Of a stretch of DNA of 64,000 nucleotides, positions 10,317 through 18,316 are shown one piece after another. Position numbers and translations under genes: made by a program. Each line of letters begins with the position of its first letter. Positions within the stretch are counted from its first letter, which is position 1. Below the pieces are notes generated by a model. That model was not told where the DNA came from and made no database searches. It worked only from the letters and a program-made list of their open reading frames with translations. The stretch comes from Pigmentiphaga humi (GTDB lineage Bacteria; Pseudomonadota; Gammaproteobacteria; Burkholderiales; Burkholderiaceae_B): contig NZ_UWPJ01000008.1 of assembly GCF_900606115.1 (NCBI RefSeq), positions 62,001-126,000 on the forward strand. Direction: 5' to 3'.

Positions 10317-12728
10317 CTAGCGGTTGAACAAGCCTTTGAGGCGCTCGCGCACGGTATCGCGCAGCTTGTCGCCGGTCTCGCCGCGCTCGACGCCCAGGCC
10401 TTCTTCGATCTTGTCGACAATGGCGTGCCGGAAGACTTCGGCCGCGACCTTGCTCCACTGGACGGTATACGCCGGCGCATCGAACTTGCCGTTCACATGC
10501 ACCGGCACGGTTACGTTGCGCAGGTCGAGCAGCTCCTTGCCGTCCTTCGCCGAAGGATTGGCCACCGTTGCCAACAGGACCAGATCCAGCCGCTCGCCGG
10601 GAATGTCGATGCGCGCGGGCTGGCCCTGGGTGATGCGCAGCGGCGGCGCCTTGGCATCGAGGCTGCGCACGGTGCCTATTCCGGCGGCAAAGACCAGTTG
10701 GGCCTGCAATTCGGAAAACTCGGTCTGCTGGGCGGCCTGGTGCTGCTGGGCGTCGTCCTTGCGCTGCGGCAGCATGGCGCGGAACTGCCTGAGCGCCTGC
10801 GCCACGTCCAGCCCTTTGATGGCGCCGTCGCGCAGCGTAATCGCGGCCGTGCCGTTCAAGCTGCGCTTCATTTCCGATTCGGTCGCCCCGGTGGCGGTCA
10901 GGTTCAACGCGATGCTGCCGCGCCCCGTCAGCGTGTCCTTGCCCAACAAGTCCGCCAGCAAGGGCTGTACCGACACGTTGCTGAGCGTGGGAGCCAGGCC
11001 GATGCGGCGGCCTGGGGCATCGGCGAACAGGCTGCCCGACAGCGTGCCGCCATACAGGGAGGCCTTCATCGCGCTCACGTCGGCGCGCCCCTTGGCGACC
11101 CGGACCGACGCCGATACGTTCGCGGCCTTCACCCCGCGCGCGACCAGCTTGCCGATCTTGACCGTGCCGGAAGCGGTAAGGCCTTCCAGTGCCGAAAGGT
11201 CTACCGGCGCATCCGCCGTCGCCTTGGCGGACGCGCCGCCTCCTCCGCCCGGGGGGCTCGCGGGCCAGAGCTTGTCCAGGTCCAGCGTGTCGGCGGCCAG
11301 GGTGAACGCGATGCGCGGTTCGTCGAACTGCGCCAGCTCGGCGGTCGCGTTCAATGTGCCGCCGTCGATGTTCGCCTCGAGCCGGCCTGTCACTTGCTCG
11401 CGTTCGATATTGGCGCGCAGGCTGCCCTTGAGGGGCGCCTGCATCTGGCCTCCCGGCAAGGCGGAATCCAGGATGCCGAGCTGGCCCGCCAACTGCGGCA
11501 ATGCCACGGTCTTGCGCTGCAGGCTGGCCTCGACCGGCGATGCCGCCGCCAGTTTCAGCAGCCGTTCGCCCTGCTTGAACTCGCCCTCCAGCGCGAGCCG
11601 CTCGATGGCCAGCTTGTCGGCGCTGCCCGATATGCCGGATAGCGAGACCTTTGCCAGCAGCCCGCGGTCGGCGCCCAGGCGCAACTGGCCGCTGACCGGC
11701 TCTCCTCGGGCCTGCTGCGGCGAAACGTCCAGTTTCGGCGCAGCCAGCGATAGCTCGAAAGGATCGCTGCCCAGCTTGCCCTGGACAGCCAGTGCCAGCC
11801 TTTCGGCCTGCAGCCGTCCCTCGGCCAGGCCCACCGCCAGGCGCGGCGCGTCCAGGCGCAGGTCGACCCCCGTGAGCGGCCGGCTGCCGGCCACGTCGCC
11901 CTGGAACACCACCGTCACGCCGCTGGCGTCGATGGCGCCGCGCTGGCCGTCGACCTGCAGATCGCCGCGCGCGGTCAGCGCCGAGGCGCGCACCGAGGGC
12001 AGCACGCCAGAAGCCTTCAGGTCCAGCGACCGTATCGACAGCGAGCGCTGCGCGGGATCGAACGCCAGCCTGCCCAGGCCCTGGACGGTCGCATCCACGC
12101 GCGGGCTCTGTCCCAGCACCCGCGCCGATACGTCGAACTCGAAAGGCCTGCGCGGCGCCACGCGGCCGGTGGAAACAGCCAGGCGCTCCACCCGCAGCGC
12201 CACGCCTTTCAGATAATCGCGCACCGCCAGTTCGCCGCCGGTGAACTCGATGCCGGCAACGTCGAACTCCAGCGTGCGGCCCTGCGCCTCCAGCGGCCGG
12301 CCGGCGCTCTTGCCGGAAGGCTGGGGCTCGCTGCCCCCGAACAGGTCGTCGAAATTGAACTTGCCGCTCCGGTAGCGCACGACGTTGGCTTTCAGGCCCT
12401 CGATCTGCACCTGATCGATCACGATGCGGCCGGACAGCAGCGGCAGGACGGCCACGGCCACCCGGGCCGTATCCACGGCGGCGAAGATCTGGGTGGAGCG
12501 CGGCTCGGACAGCGAGACCTTGTCGGCCTCCACGCCCAGGCGCGGGAACACGCTCAGCCGCAGATCGCCGTCCATGCGCAAGGTACGGCCGTAGCGCGTC
12601 TTGACCTCGTCGGCCAGCGGCCCCTTGTAATGATTGGGATCGACCGCCAGGACGAGCACGATCAGCCCGGCGGCCGCAACGGCGAACAGGATCGCCGCAC
12701 CGATGGCGATGCGCTTGAACCACCGCAT
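10317..12728 (-). CDS. AsmA-family inner-membrane protein
   Basis: An 803-residue AsmA/TamB-superfamily protein anchored by one N-terminal transmembrane helix (about residues 7-28, starting MRWFKRIAIGAAILF) with a long periplasmic repeat-beta-groove domain. Family marks are DPNHYKGPLADEVKTRYGR near residue 30 and the C-terminal AsmA_2 region (about 530-760) with KDTLTGRGSIALNL and LDVAQALRQFRAML. Such proteins are linked to phospholipid transport and outer-membrane assembly. ATG 12728 has GGAG 8 bases upstream. A gene this long and this rich in Leu/Ala also gives long spurious open frames on the opposite strand, which I do not count. Confidence 0.9.
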   Translation of the reverse strand: MRWFKRIAIGAAILFAVAAAGLIVLVLAVDPNHYKGPLADEVKTRYGRTLRMDGDLRLSVFPRLGVEADKVSLSEPRSTQIFAAVDTARVAVAVLPLLSGRIVIDQVQIEGLKANVVRYRSGKFNFDDLFGGSEPQPSGKSAGRPLEAQGRTLEFDVAGIEFTGGELAVRDYLKGVALRVERLAVSTGRVAPRRPFEFDVSARVLGQSPRVDATVQGLGRLAFDPAQRSLSIRSLDLKASGVLPSVRASALTARGDLQVDGQRGAIDASGVTVVFQGDVAGSRPLTGVDLRLDAPRLAVGLAEGRLQAERLALAVQGKLGSDPFELSLAAPKLDVSPQQARGEPVSGQLRLGADRGLLAKVSLSGISGSADKLAIERLALEGEFKQGERLLKLAAASPVEASLQRKTVALPQLAGQLGILDSALPGGQMQAPLKGSLRANIEREQVTGRLEANIDGGTLNATAELAQFDEPRIAFTLAADTLDLDKLWPASPPGGGGGASAKATADAPVDLSALEGLTASGTVKIGKLVARGVKAANVSASVRVAKGRADVSAMKASLYGGTLSGSLFADAPGRRIGLAPTLSNVSVQPLLADLLGKDTLTGRGSIALNLTATGATESEMKRSLNGTAAITLRDGAIKGLDVAQALRQFRAMLPQRKDDAQQHQAAQQTEFSELQAQLVFAAGIGTVRSLDAKAPPLRITQGQPARIDIPGERLDLVLLATVANPSAKDGKELLDLRNVTVPVHVNGKFDAPAYTVQWSKVAAEVFRHAIVDKIEEGLGVERGETGDKLRDTVRERLKGLFNR

Positions 12729-12874
12729 GGTCGAATCTCCGAAAAGCCCTGAGACACCGTTCCGGCCCCGGCCGGCATTGACCCCGGCCCTCTCCTGGCA
12801 GGCACTATCATACCGAGGTCCCGCGACATTCCGCCGCCGCACGGGGCTGGCCGCCCTCAGTCAGGAGATCCGTC

Positions 12875-13759
12875 ATGAAAGAAGCCGCTTCCGGCATCGA
12901 GCGCATCGCGTCCCGCACCGCCGAAATCGGCGGCGGCATCACCATCGAGCGCGTACTGCCGACGCGCCAGCACCGCCGCATCGGCGCCTGGTGTTTTCTC
13001 GACCACGCCGGTCCGGCCCGCTTCGAGCCCGGCGCCGGCATGCTGGTCGAAGCCCATCCGCATATCGGCCTGCAGACCTTCACCTGGATGATCGAAGGCG
13101 AGGCGCTGCACCGCGACAGCCTGGGCAACGAACAGGTGCTGCGGCCGGGCCAGGTCAACCTGATGACGGCCGGGCACGGCATCAGCCATACCGAGGAATC
13201 GCTGCCCGATCAGCGCGTGCTGCACGCCGCGCAACTGTGGATCGCGCTGCCGCCGGGCAAACAGGATATGCCACCCGGATTCGACCACTATCCCGACCTG
13301 CCCCGTTGGCGGGAACAAGGCGTGGATTTCACCCTGCTCGCCGGCGCCTGTGCCGGCCGCGCCGCGCCTGCGCGCGTGTATTCGCCGCTGGTCGGCCTGG
13401 ATCTGGCATGCGCGGCCGCAGCCTCGCTCGATCTCGAACTCGATCCCGCCTACGAATACGGCCTGCTGGTGCTGGAAGGCGGCTTGCAGGCCCAGGGCGA
13501 ACGCTTCGCGCCGGACGAACTCGCCTATCTGGCGCCCGGACGCGCGCGGCTCCCGCTCGCGCTGGACGCGGGCAGCCGCGCCCTGCTGATCGGCGGCGTT
13601 CCTCCCACCGACGACCTCACCATCTGGTGGAACTTCGTCGGCAGCAGGGAGGCCATCGCCCAGGCGCAGCGCGACTGGGAAGCGCGCAGCGAGCGCTTCG
13701 GTTCGGTGCGCGGTTTCGAAGCGCGCAGGCTGGCGGCCCCCGCTCCGCCCTGGAAGTAA
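12875..13759 (+). CDS. Pirin family protein
   Basis: A 294-residue bicupin. The N-terminal cupin carries the full pirin metal site: His61 and His63 in HPHIGLQTFTW, His105 and Glu107 in GHGISHTEE. The C-terminal cupin (about 170-275) ends with PTDDLTIWWNFVG, typical of the group. Some bacterial pirins oxidise quercetin, others modulate metabolic enzymes; no specific role can be assigned here. AGGAG sits 6 bases before ATG 12875. It is divergent from the AsmA-family gene. Confidence 0.9.
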   Translation: MKEAASGIERIASRTAEIGGGITIERVLPTRQHRRIGAWCFLDHAGPARFEPGAGMLVEAHPHIGLQTFTWMIEGEALHRDSLGNEQVLRPGQVNLMTAGHGISHTEESLPDQRVLHAAQLWIALPPGKQDMPPGFDHYPDLPRWREQGVDFTLLAGACAGRAAPARVYSPLVGLDLACAAAASLDLELDPAYEYGLLVLEGGLQAQGERFAPDELAYLAPGRARLPLALDAGSRALLIGGVPPTDDLTIWWNFVGSREAIAQAQRDWEARSERFGSVRGFEARRLAAPAPPWK

Positions 13760-13916
13760 GTTTTTCGCAGGCTGGAAACCTTGAAAATCGCGCTTGCCCA
13801 GGGAATGGGCGTTCTTTAGTGTCCGGGGTAGAACCGGCCAGCAAGTAAAGAGGCATGCCGCGGCCAGCACTCGCAGGCCGGCATCCGGCCCGACCTGGCC
13901 GTCCATGGAGACACGC

Positions 13917-14885
13917 ATGTTCAGCCCGCTTCGGCACACCTTGGCCGCTTTCTTCTCTCTGTTGCCCGCCCTGGCCGTCGGCGCCGACTTCCCCACCCGG
14001 GCGGTCACGCTGGTGGTCGGCTACCCGCCCGGCGGCGCCATCGACCAATCGGCGCGCCTGGTCGCCAGCGAACTGGCCAAGCGCTGGGGACAGCCGGTGG
14101 TGGTGGACAACAAGCCGGGCGCCAACGGCAGCATCGCCGCGGCGGCAGTCGCGGGCGCCGCGCCCGACGGCTACACGCTCCTGGTGACGGCAACCAGCCA
14201 CAACCTCAACAAGTTCGTCATCAAGAACCTGCGCTACGACGTCGAAAAATCGTTTACGCCGGTCGCGCTGACCGTCGAAGTGCCCAACGTGCTGGTGGTC
14301 AACGCCGCCTCGCCCTACCACGACCTCGGCCAGTTGCTGGCGGCGCTGCGTGCCAAGCAGCGCCCGTTCAGCTATGCCTCGCAAGGCATAGGCGGCGTGC
14401 CGCACCTGGCCGGCGAATTGTTCAAGATACGCACGGGCACCGAGATCCTGCACGTCCCGTACAAGGGCGCCGCGCAGGGGATGACCGATCTGATAGGCGG
14501 CGTCGTGGACATGTCCTTCCCTTCGCCGGGTTCGGTCATGGGCTACATCTCGCAGGGCAAGCTGCGCGCGCTGGCGGTCGCCTCCACCGAGCGGCTGCCC
14601 CAGCTCAAGAACGTCCCCACGTTTGCCGAAGCCGGCGTCCCGGACTACACCATCAGCACCTGGCACGGCATGCTGGCTCCGGCGGGCACGCCGCCTGACG
14701 TGGTGAGCCGCATCAATGCCGAGGTCAATGCAGTCATTACCGAACCGGCAACCCGCCAGGCCATGGAAGGCCAGGGCAACCTGCCTGCCAAGCCCATGAC
14801 GCCGGCCGCCTTCGGCCAGAAGCTGGCCAAGGAACTGGCCATTTATGGCGACCTAGCGCAGCGCATCGATTTGAGCGGCGGCTGA
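13917..14885 (+). CDS. Bug-family substrate-binding protein
   Basis: A 322-residue periplasmic receptor. The signal peptide is MFSPLRHTLAAFFSLLPALA with cleavage near VGA; then DFPTRAVTLVVGYPPGGAID, KPGANGSIAAAAV, PDGYTLLVT, HVPYKG and VPTFAEAGVPDY. The start at 13917 is supported by GGAG at 13907-13910; the ATG at 13905 overlaps that site. It stands alone, about 160 bp after the pirin gene, and is followed by a strong hairpin terminator, so it is probably monocistronic. The ligand is unknown. Confidence 0.88.
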   Translation: MFSPLRHTLAAFFSLLPALAVGADFPTRAVTLVVGYPPGGAIDQSARLVASELAKRWGQPVVVDNKPGANGSIAAAAVAGAAPDGYTLLVTATSHNLNKFVIKNLRYDVEKSFTPVALTVEVPNVLVVNAASPYHDLGQLLAALRAKQRPFSYASQGIGGVPHLAGELFKIRTGTEILHVPYKGAAQGMTDLIGGVVDMSFPSPGSVMGYISQGKLRALAVASTERLPQLKNVPTFAEAGVPDYTISTWHGMLAPAGTPPDVVSRINAEVNAVITEPATRQAMEGQGNLPAKPMTPAAFGQKLAKELAIYGDLAQRIDLSGG

Positions 14886-14934
14886 AGGGCGCTCCGCCTG
14901 CCGCCCCAGGCGGGCGGACGAGGTTTCGGGCCGG

Positions 14935-14963
14935 GGCCGCGCCGCGCAAACGGCGCGGCCCTT
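14935..14963 (+). terminator. Rho-independent terminator after Bug gene
   Basis: GGCCGCGCCG (14935-14944), loop CGCAAA, CGGCGCGGCC (14951-14960), followed by CTTT. Perfect 10-bp GC arms with a short T tract 50 bp after the stop. Confidence 0.75.
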
Positions 14964-15014
14964 TGCCGACGGGACACTAGAATGGGGAAAACTCATGCCC
15001 GTCCAGGAACGCAA

Positions 15015-15377
15015 ATGTCCGACCTCGACCATATCAAGCGTGCCGTCCGCCAATTTACCGAAGAACGGAATTGGGGCCAGTTCCATTCGCCCAAGAACCT
15101 GGCGATGGCGCTGAGCGGCGAAGCCGGCGAACTGGTGTCGATTTTTCAATGGATGACCGAGGAAGAGTCCAACGAACTCAACCCGCTCAAGCTTTCCGAA
15201 GCCACCGACGAAATCGCCGATGTACTGCTCTACCTCGTCGCGCTGGCCGACAGGCTGGACATCGATATTGCGCGCGCGGTCGAGCGCAAAATGCTCAAGA
15301 ACGCCATCAAGTACCCTGCGCAGTCGTTCTACGGCAGCGCGCGCAAATACGACGAAAGCGAAGGCGAGGCGCCGTAA
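15015..15377 (+). CDS. MazG-like nucleotide pyrophosphohydrolase
   Basis: A 120-residue all-alpha NTP pyrophosphohydrolase of the MazG-like (dCTPase/RS21-C6, YpjD) type. These enzymes clean up non-canonical or excess dNTPs. Metal-binding residues are in SGEAGELVSIFQW (ExxE) and DEIADVLLYLVALAD (ExxD), with the final SARKYDE tail typical for the family. ATG 15015 is preceded by AGGAAC at a good distance; an earlier in-frame ATG (14982) has no ribosome binding site. It is convergent with the PRC-barrel gene. Confidence 0.88.
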   Translation: MSDLDHIKRAVRQFTEERNWGQFHSPKNLAMALSGEAGELVSIFQWMTEEESNELNPLKLSEATDEIADVLLYLVALADRLDIDIARAVERKMLKNAIKYPAQSFYGSARKYDESEGEAP

Positions 15378-15397
15378 AGCGCCCCGCCTCCTCATTC

Positions 15398-15415
15398 GGG
15401 CGCCGGGCGGCGCCC
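15398..15415. terminator. Hairpin between convergent genes
   Basis: GGGCGCC, loop GGGC, GGCGCCC: perfect 7-bp arms between the convergent pyrophosphohydrolase and PRC-barrel genes. There is no T run. Confidence 0.45.
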
Positions 15416-15434
15416 TGTCGAAGCCTGCCGTCGG

Positions 15435-15938
15435 TTACAGCCCTTCGGAGAACCCGGTGCGCGGAGCGTCGACCACAGGCTGGTCGATCCTGACGCGCTC
15501 GCCGCGGCGCTCCTGCCAGTACGGCTGGGCATGGTAGTGGGTATGCAGCGAGGTCGCCCAGCCGGCATCGGCGAAACTCGGCCAGTGGTCCTTGTCGAAC
15601 CCTTCCGCGTTCTTCACCACGTCGGCGGGCACGTCCAGGATGAATACCTTGCGGTCGGTATCCAGCGTCAGCGCGCTCCAGGGGATGGCGAGCAACTTGT
15701 CGCCCATGCCCAGGAAGCCGCCGCTGGAGAGCACCGCATAGGCAATGCGTCCCGAACTGACATCGAGCATGATGTCCTTGATCGAACCGACGTGCTCGTC
15801 GTCCGCGCTGTAGACCTTGTTCCCGTCCAGGGTATCGGCAGCCATGATGTGCGGACCGGGGCCTTCGGCCGTAGCGCTGCCCTTGCCCGTGATGTTGGCG
15901 CCGCTTTGCTGCGGCGTGTGGCGTTCAATGTAAGCCAT
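15435..15938 (-). CDS. PRC-barrel domain protein
   Basis: A 167-residue soluble protein with a PRC-barrel domain at about residues 35-110. Its core reads MAADTLDGNKVYSADDEHVG and then IKDIMLDVSSGRIAYAVLSS, followed by GDKLLAIPWSALTLD. PRC barrels occur in RimM and in stand-alone stress or photosynthesis-related proteins; the role here is unknown. Start 15938 has GGAG 6 bases upstream. The C-terminal tail is rich in His, Trp and Tyr. Confidence 0.85.
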   Translation of the reverse strand: MAYIERHTPQQSGANITGKGSATAEGPGPHIMAADTLDGNKVYSADDEHVGSIKDIMLDVSSGRIAYAVLSSGGFLGMGDKLLAIPWSALTLDTDRKVFILDVPADVVKNAEGFDKDHWPSFADAGWATSLHTHYHAQPYWQERRGERVRIDQPVVDAPRTGFSEGL

Positions 15939-16018
15939 GACAATCTCCTCTCTGAGTGACATGCGGGTTGCTTGGAAGCATGGACATGTCAGCAAGGAGC
16001 GTTCCTGGGGGGAAGGCC

Positions 16019-16099
16019 TACCCCCCTACCCGCTGGCGCGAGCCCCCTCGAGGGGGCGAAACTGGCGGACCGGCGGAGCCGGATCCGCGGTTTCCTGGG
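16019..16099 (-). repeat. Dispersed repeat, short form, copy 2
   Basis: An 81-bp copy in the gap between the PRC-barrel gene and the lyase gene. Its core at 16069-16088 is the reverse complement of the copy-1 core. The arm CCCCCTCGAGGGGG forms a perfect palindrome. It lacks the roughly 75-bp inner module seen in the long copies. Confidence 0.85.
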
Positions 16100-16120
16100 T
16101 GAGCCCGGTTCTTCCGGGTG

Positions 16121-16978
16121 TCAGTATTTTTTGCCGAGCGCCATCAGGGCCGGCGTGCCGATCAGATCGTTCAGGGCATCGAAGTCGAGCATGGCGTCGC
16201 GCCACGGGGCGGTGGTGCCGTGCTCGCGCAGGCTGGCGTAGTAGCCGCGCAGCGTATGCGCCACCGCGCGCGCCGTGCCGCCGGGAAATATGGCGATACC
16301 GAAACCATGCTCCTGCAGTTGTGCGGCGCTCTGGATCGGCGTTTTGCCTCCTTCCACCATATTGGCCAGCAGCGGAACCCGGCCGGCGAAGCGGCGGCAC
16401 GCCGCCTGCATCTGCTCGGGCGTACGCAGCGCCTCGATGAACAAGGCATCGGCGCCCGCCTCCAGATACTGCTCGGCGCGGTCGAGCGCCGCCTCCAGGC
16501 CCTCCACCGCGACCGCATCGGTGCGCGCCAAGACCAGCGTGGACGGCCGGGCGCGCGCATCGAGCGCGGCCCTGAGCTTGCCCACCATTTCCGCCGCCGG
16601 CACGACTCCCTTGCCATCCAGGTGGCCGCAGCGCTTGGGGAAGGTCTGGTCCTCCAGCTGGATCATCGCCGCGCCGGCGGCCTCGAAGCCGCGCACAGTG
16701 CGCATGACGTTCAAGGCATTGCCGAAGCCGGTATCGGCATCGACGATCACCGGTATGCGCACGCGCTCGGCGATGCGCGCCAGTACGTCGGCCACTTCGG
16801 TATACGTGGTCAGCCCGACGTCGGAGCGCCCCAGGCGCGTGTAGGCGATGGAAGCCCCCGAGAGGTAAAGGGCCTCGAAGCCCGCCTGCTCGGCGATCAG
16901 CGCGCTGAAGGCGTCGTAGACGCCGGGAGCGAGCAGGATGCCGGGCCGGGCCAGGCGGGCGCGCAAGTCGTGCTGCAT
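16121..16978 (-). CDS. Isocitrate lyase/PEP mutase-family C-C lyase
   Basis: A 285-residue TIM-barrel enzyme related to methylisocitrate lyase, 2,3-dimethylmalate lyase and oxaloacetate decarboxylase. It shows PGVYDAFSALIAE, the metal-binding VDADTGFGN (Asp80, Asp82), EDQTFPKRCGH with the catalytic Cys of the K-[KR]-C-G-H signature (115-119), and ARTDA. Start 16978 has GGAG 6 bases upstream; ATG 16990 directly abuts the previous stop but lacks a site. It is the last gene of a four-gene operon after LeuC-like, LeuD-like and isochorismatase-fold genes. With a LeuCD-type hydro-lyase upstream, a role in cleaving a 2-hydroxy-diacid (malate, citramalate or dimethylmalate type) is a reasonable inference. 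Confidence 0.87.
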   Translation of the reverse strand: MQHDLRARLARPGILLAPGVYDAFSALIAEQAGFEALYLSGASIAYTRLGRSDVGLTTYTEVADVLARIAERVRIPVIVDADTGFGNALNVMRTVRGFEAAGAAMIQLEDQTFPKRCGHLDGKGVVPAAEMVGKLRAALDARARPSTLVLARTDAVAVEGLEAALDRAEQYLEAGADALFIEALRTPEQMQAACRRFAGRVPLLANMVEGGKTPIQSAAQLQEHGFGIAIFPGGTARAVAHTLRGYYASLREHGTTAPWRDAMLDFDALNDLIGTPALMALGKKY

Positions 16979-16990
16979 GGCGGACTCCAT

Positions 16991-17623
16991 TCAGGCGTTG
17001 CGGCGCGCGGCGAGGCTGCGCTCGAACGTGGGGCAATCGGTCACGCCGGCGATGCCGGCCATATCGGCCAGCGCGGTAGCGTGCACTTCCTCGCGGAACG
17101 CGGCGCAGCCGTCGGCCAGCACCACGACGTGGTACTCGCGCATATGGGCATCGCGCACCGTGCTCGCCACGCCGCCGTTGGTCACGATGCCGCATACCGC
17201 GACGGTATCGACGCCCGCGTGCCGCAGCACCCAGTCGAGCTGGGTGTTGAAGAAAGCGGAATAGGCCACCTTGCATACCGACACGTCGACCAGCCCCTCG
17301 AGCGCGTCCACATTGGCCTGCCCCCTGCTGCCGGGCGCGAAATCGCCCTTGCGCAGGAAAGGCCGCAGGGACAGCAGATGGGGCGCGACCATGGGCTCGC
17401 CGCGGCCGTCCGGCCACAGCGTGAACTGGCTGGCGGCCACCATGCCGCCCGCCGCCTTGACCGCGCGCGCCACCCTGGCCACCCGCGCCGGCAGCGCCGC
17501 CGCGGCCGGCGCCACAGCTCCGCCGCGCGCGTAGGCGCCGTCGGGCGCGAGGAAATCGTTCTGCAGATCGACGATCAAGAGCGCGGTGCGCGCAGGATCG
17601 ATGGAAGACAGGTCCAGGCTCAT
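16991..17623 (-). CDS. Isochorismatase-fold hydrolase lacking the catalytic Cys
   Basis: A 210-residue isochorismatase-superfamily protein. Asp19 in LLIVDLQNDF and the Lys in VCKVAYSAFFNT match two members of the Asp-Lys-Cys triad of the cysteine hydrolases. At the nucleophile position the usual VTNVCVESTARDA pattern reads VTNGGVASTVRDA, so the Cys is Gly. True isochorismatases such as PhzD also have Gly there, so it could act on an enol ether or similar bond rather than an amide. Its start overlaps the LeuD-like stop (ATGA), so it is translationally coupled. Calling it a maleamate or other amide hydrolase would not fit the active site. Confidence 0.82.
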   Translation of the reverse strand: MSLDLSSIDPARTALLIVDLQNDFLAPDGAYARGGAVAPAAAALPARVARVARAVKAAGGMVAASQFTLWPDGRGEPMVAPHLLSLRPFLRKGDFAPGSRGQANVDALEGLVDVSVCKVAYSAFFNTQLDWVLRHAGVDTVAVCGIVTNGGVASTVRDAHMREYHVVVLADGCAAFREEVHATALADMAGIAGVTDCPTFERSLAARRNA

Positions 17624-18132
17624 GATGGGCTCATCCGCTTGCGCAGTTGGTTCAGCAGCCCGCCGCTGCGGGCCATGTCGATCAGGAAATCCGGAATGGG
17701 ATCGCAAGCCAGCACCCGGCCGTCGGCGCCCGCCACGGCGGGCGGCTCGCCCAGCCGGATCTCCACCCGTTCGGCCTCCTGCAAGGACTCGGCTTCGGCG
17801 CAGGTCAGCAGCATCAGGCCGACGTTGAAGGCATTGCGGAAGAACAGCCCGCCGTAGGATGGGGCGATCACCGCCGCCACGCCCAGGCGCGCCAGCGCCT
17901 GGGCGGCCTGCTCGCGCGAGGAGCCGATGCCGAAGCCCGGCCCCGCCGCCACCACGTCGCCCGGCCGCACGGACGCCGAGAATTCCGGCCGCACCGATTC
18001 CAGGCAGTGCTTGGCGATGACCTCGATGCCGTGCTTCATGACGTAGCCCGGCGCGAGCAGATCGGTATCGATGTCCTTGCCCAGCTTCCAGACGCGATGT
18101 GTGGTGCCGGTACCGCTTTCCTTGTATTTCAT
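17620..18132 (-). CDS. LeuD-like hydro-lyase small (swivel) subunit
   Basis: A 170-residue aconitase-superfamily swivel-domain subunit (LeuD/HacB type). It shows VWKLGKDIDTDLLAPG, GFGIGSSREQAAQAL (the conserved G-S-S-R-E substrate loop) and SYGGLFFRNAFNVGL. It pairs with the LeuC-like subunit encoded upstream, although a 184-bp gap holding a long dispersed repeat separates the two genes. The context (regulator, Bug receptor, lyase) argues for catabolism rather than leucine synthesis, for example of maleate, citraconate or a substituted derivative. Confidence 0.88.
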   Translation of the reverse strand: MKYKESGTGTTHRVWKLGKDIDTDLLAPGYVMKHGIEVIAKHCLESVRPEFSASVRPGDVVAAGPGFGIGSSREQAAQALARLGVAAVIAPSYGGLFFRNAFNVGLMLLTCAEAESLQEAERVEIRLGEPPAVAGADGRVLACDPIPDFLIDMARSGGLLNQLRKRMSPS

Positions 18133-18160
18133 GCCAATTTTCCAGTGCGCAACGCGCTAC

Positions 18161-18316
18161 CCAGGGCACAGCGGATCCGGCTCCGCCGGTCCGTTCGTTC
18201 CGCCTCCTGGGCCCGGCGCCGGGCCGCCCCAAGGCGGGCCCAGGCCCCCTCGGGGGGCTGCCGCGTAGCGGATGGGGGCCCACCATGCCGGGCGCGCGTC
18301 AGCGCGTAGAGGGGGT
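18161..18316 (+). repeat. Dispersed composite repeat, long form, copy 3
   Basis: A 156-bp copy that fills nearly all of the gap between the LeuC-like and LeuD-like genes. Its core at 18171-18190 is identical to copy 1. It shares with copy 1 the inner palindrome (GGCCCGGCGCCGGGCC) and the CCCCCTCGGGGGGCTGCCGC module. Strong secondary structure in the transcript between two subunits of one enzyme is expected. Confidence 0.88.

Noticed and set aside
10324-12216. Open frames on the + strand opposite the AsmA-family gene.
   Set aside because: Low-complexity composition with no recognisable motif; the reverse-strand gene has a transmembrane anchor, ribosome binding site and family motifs.
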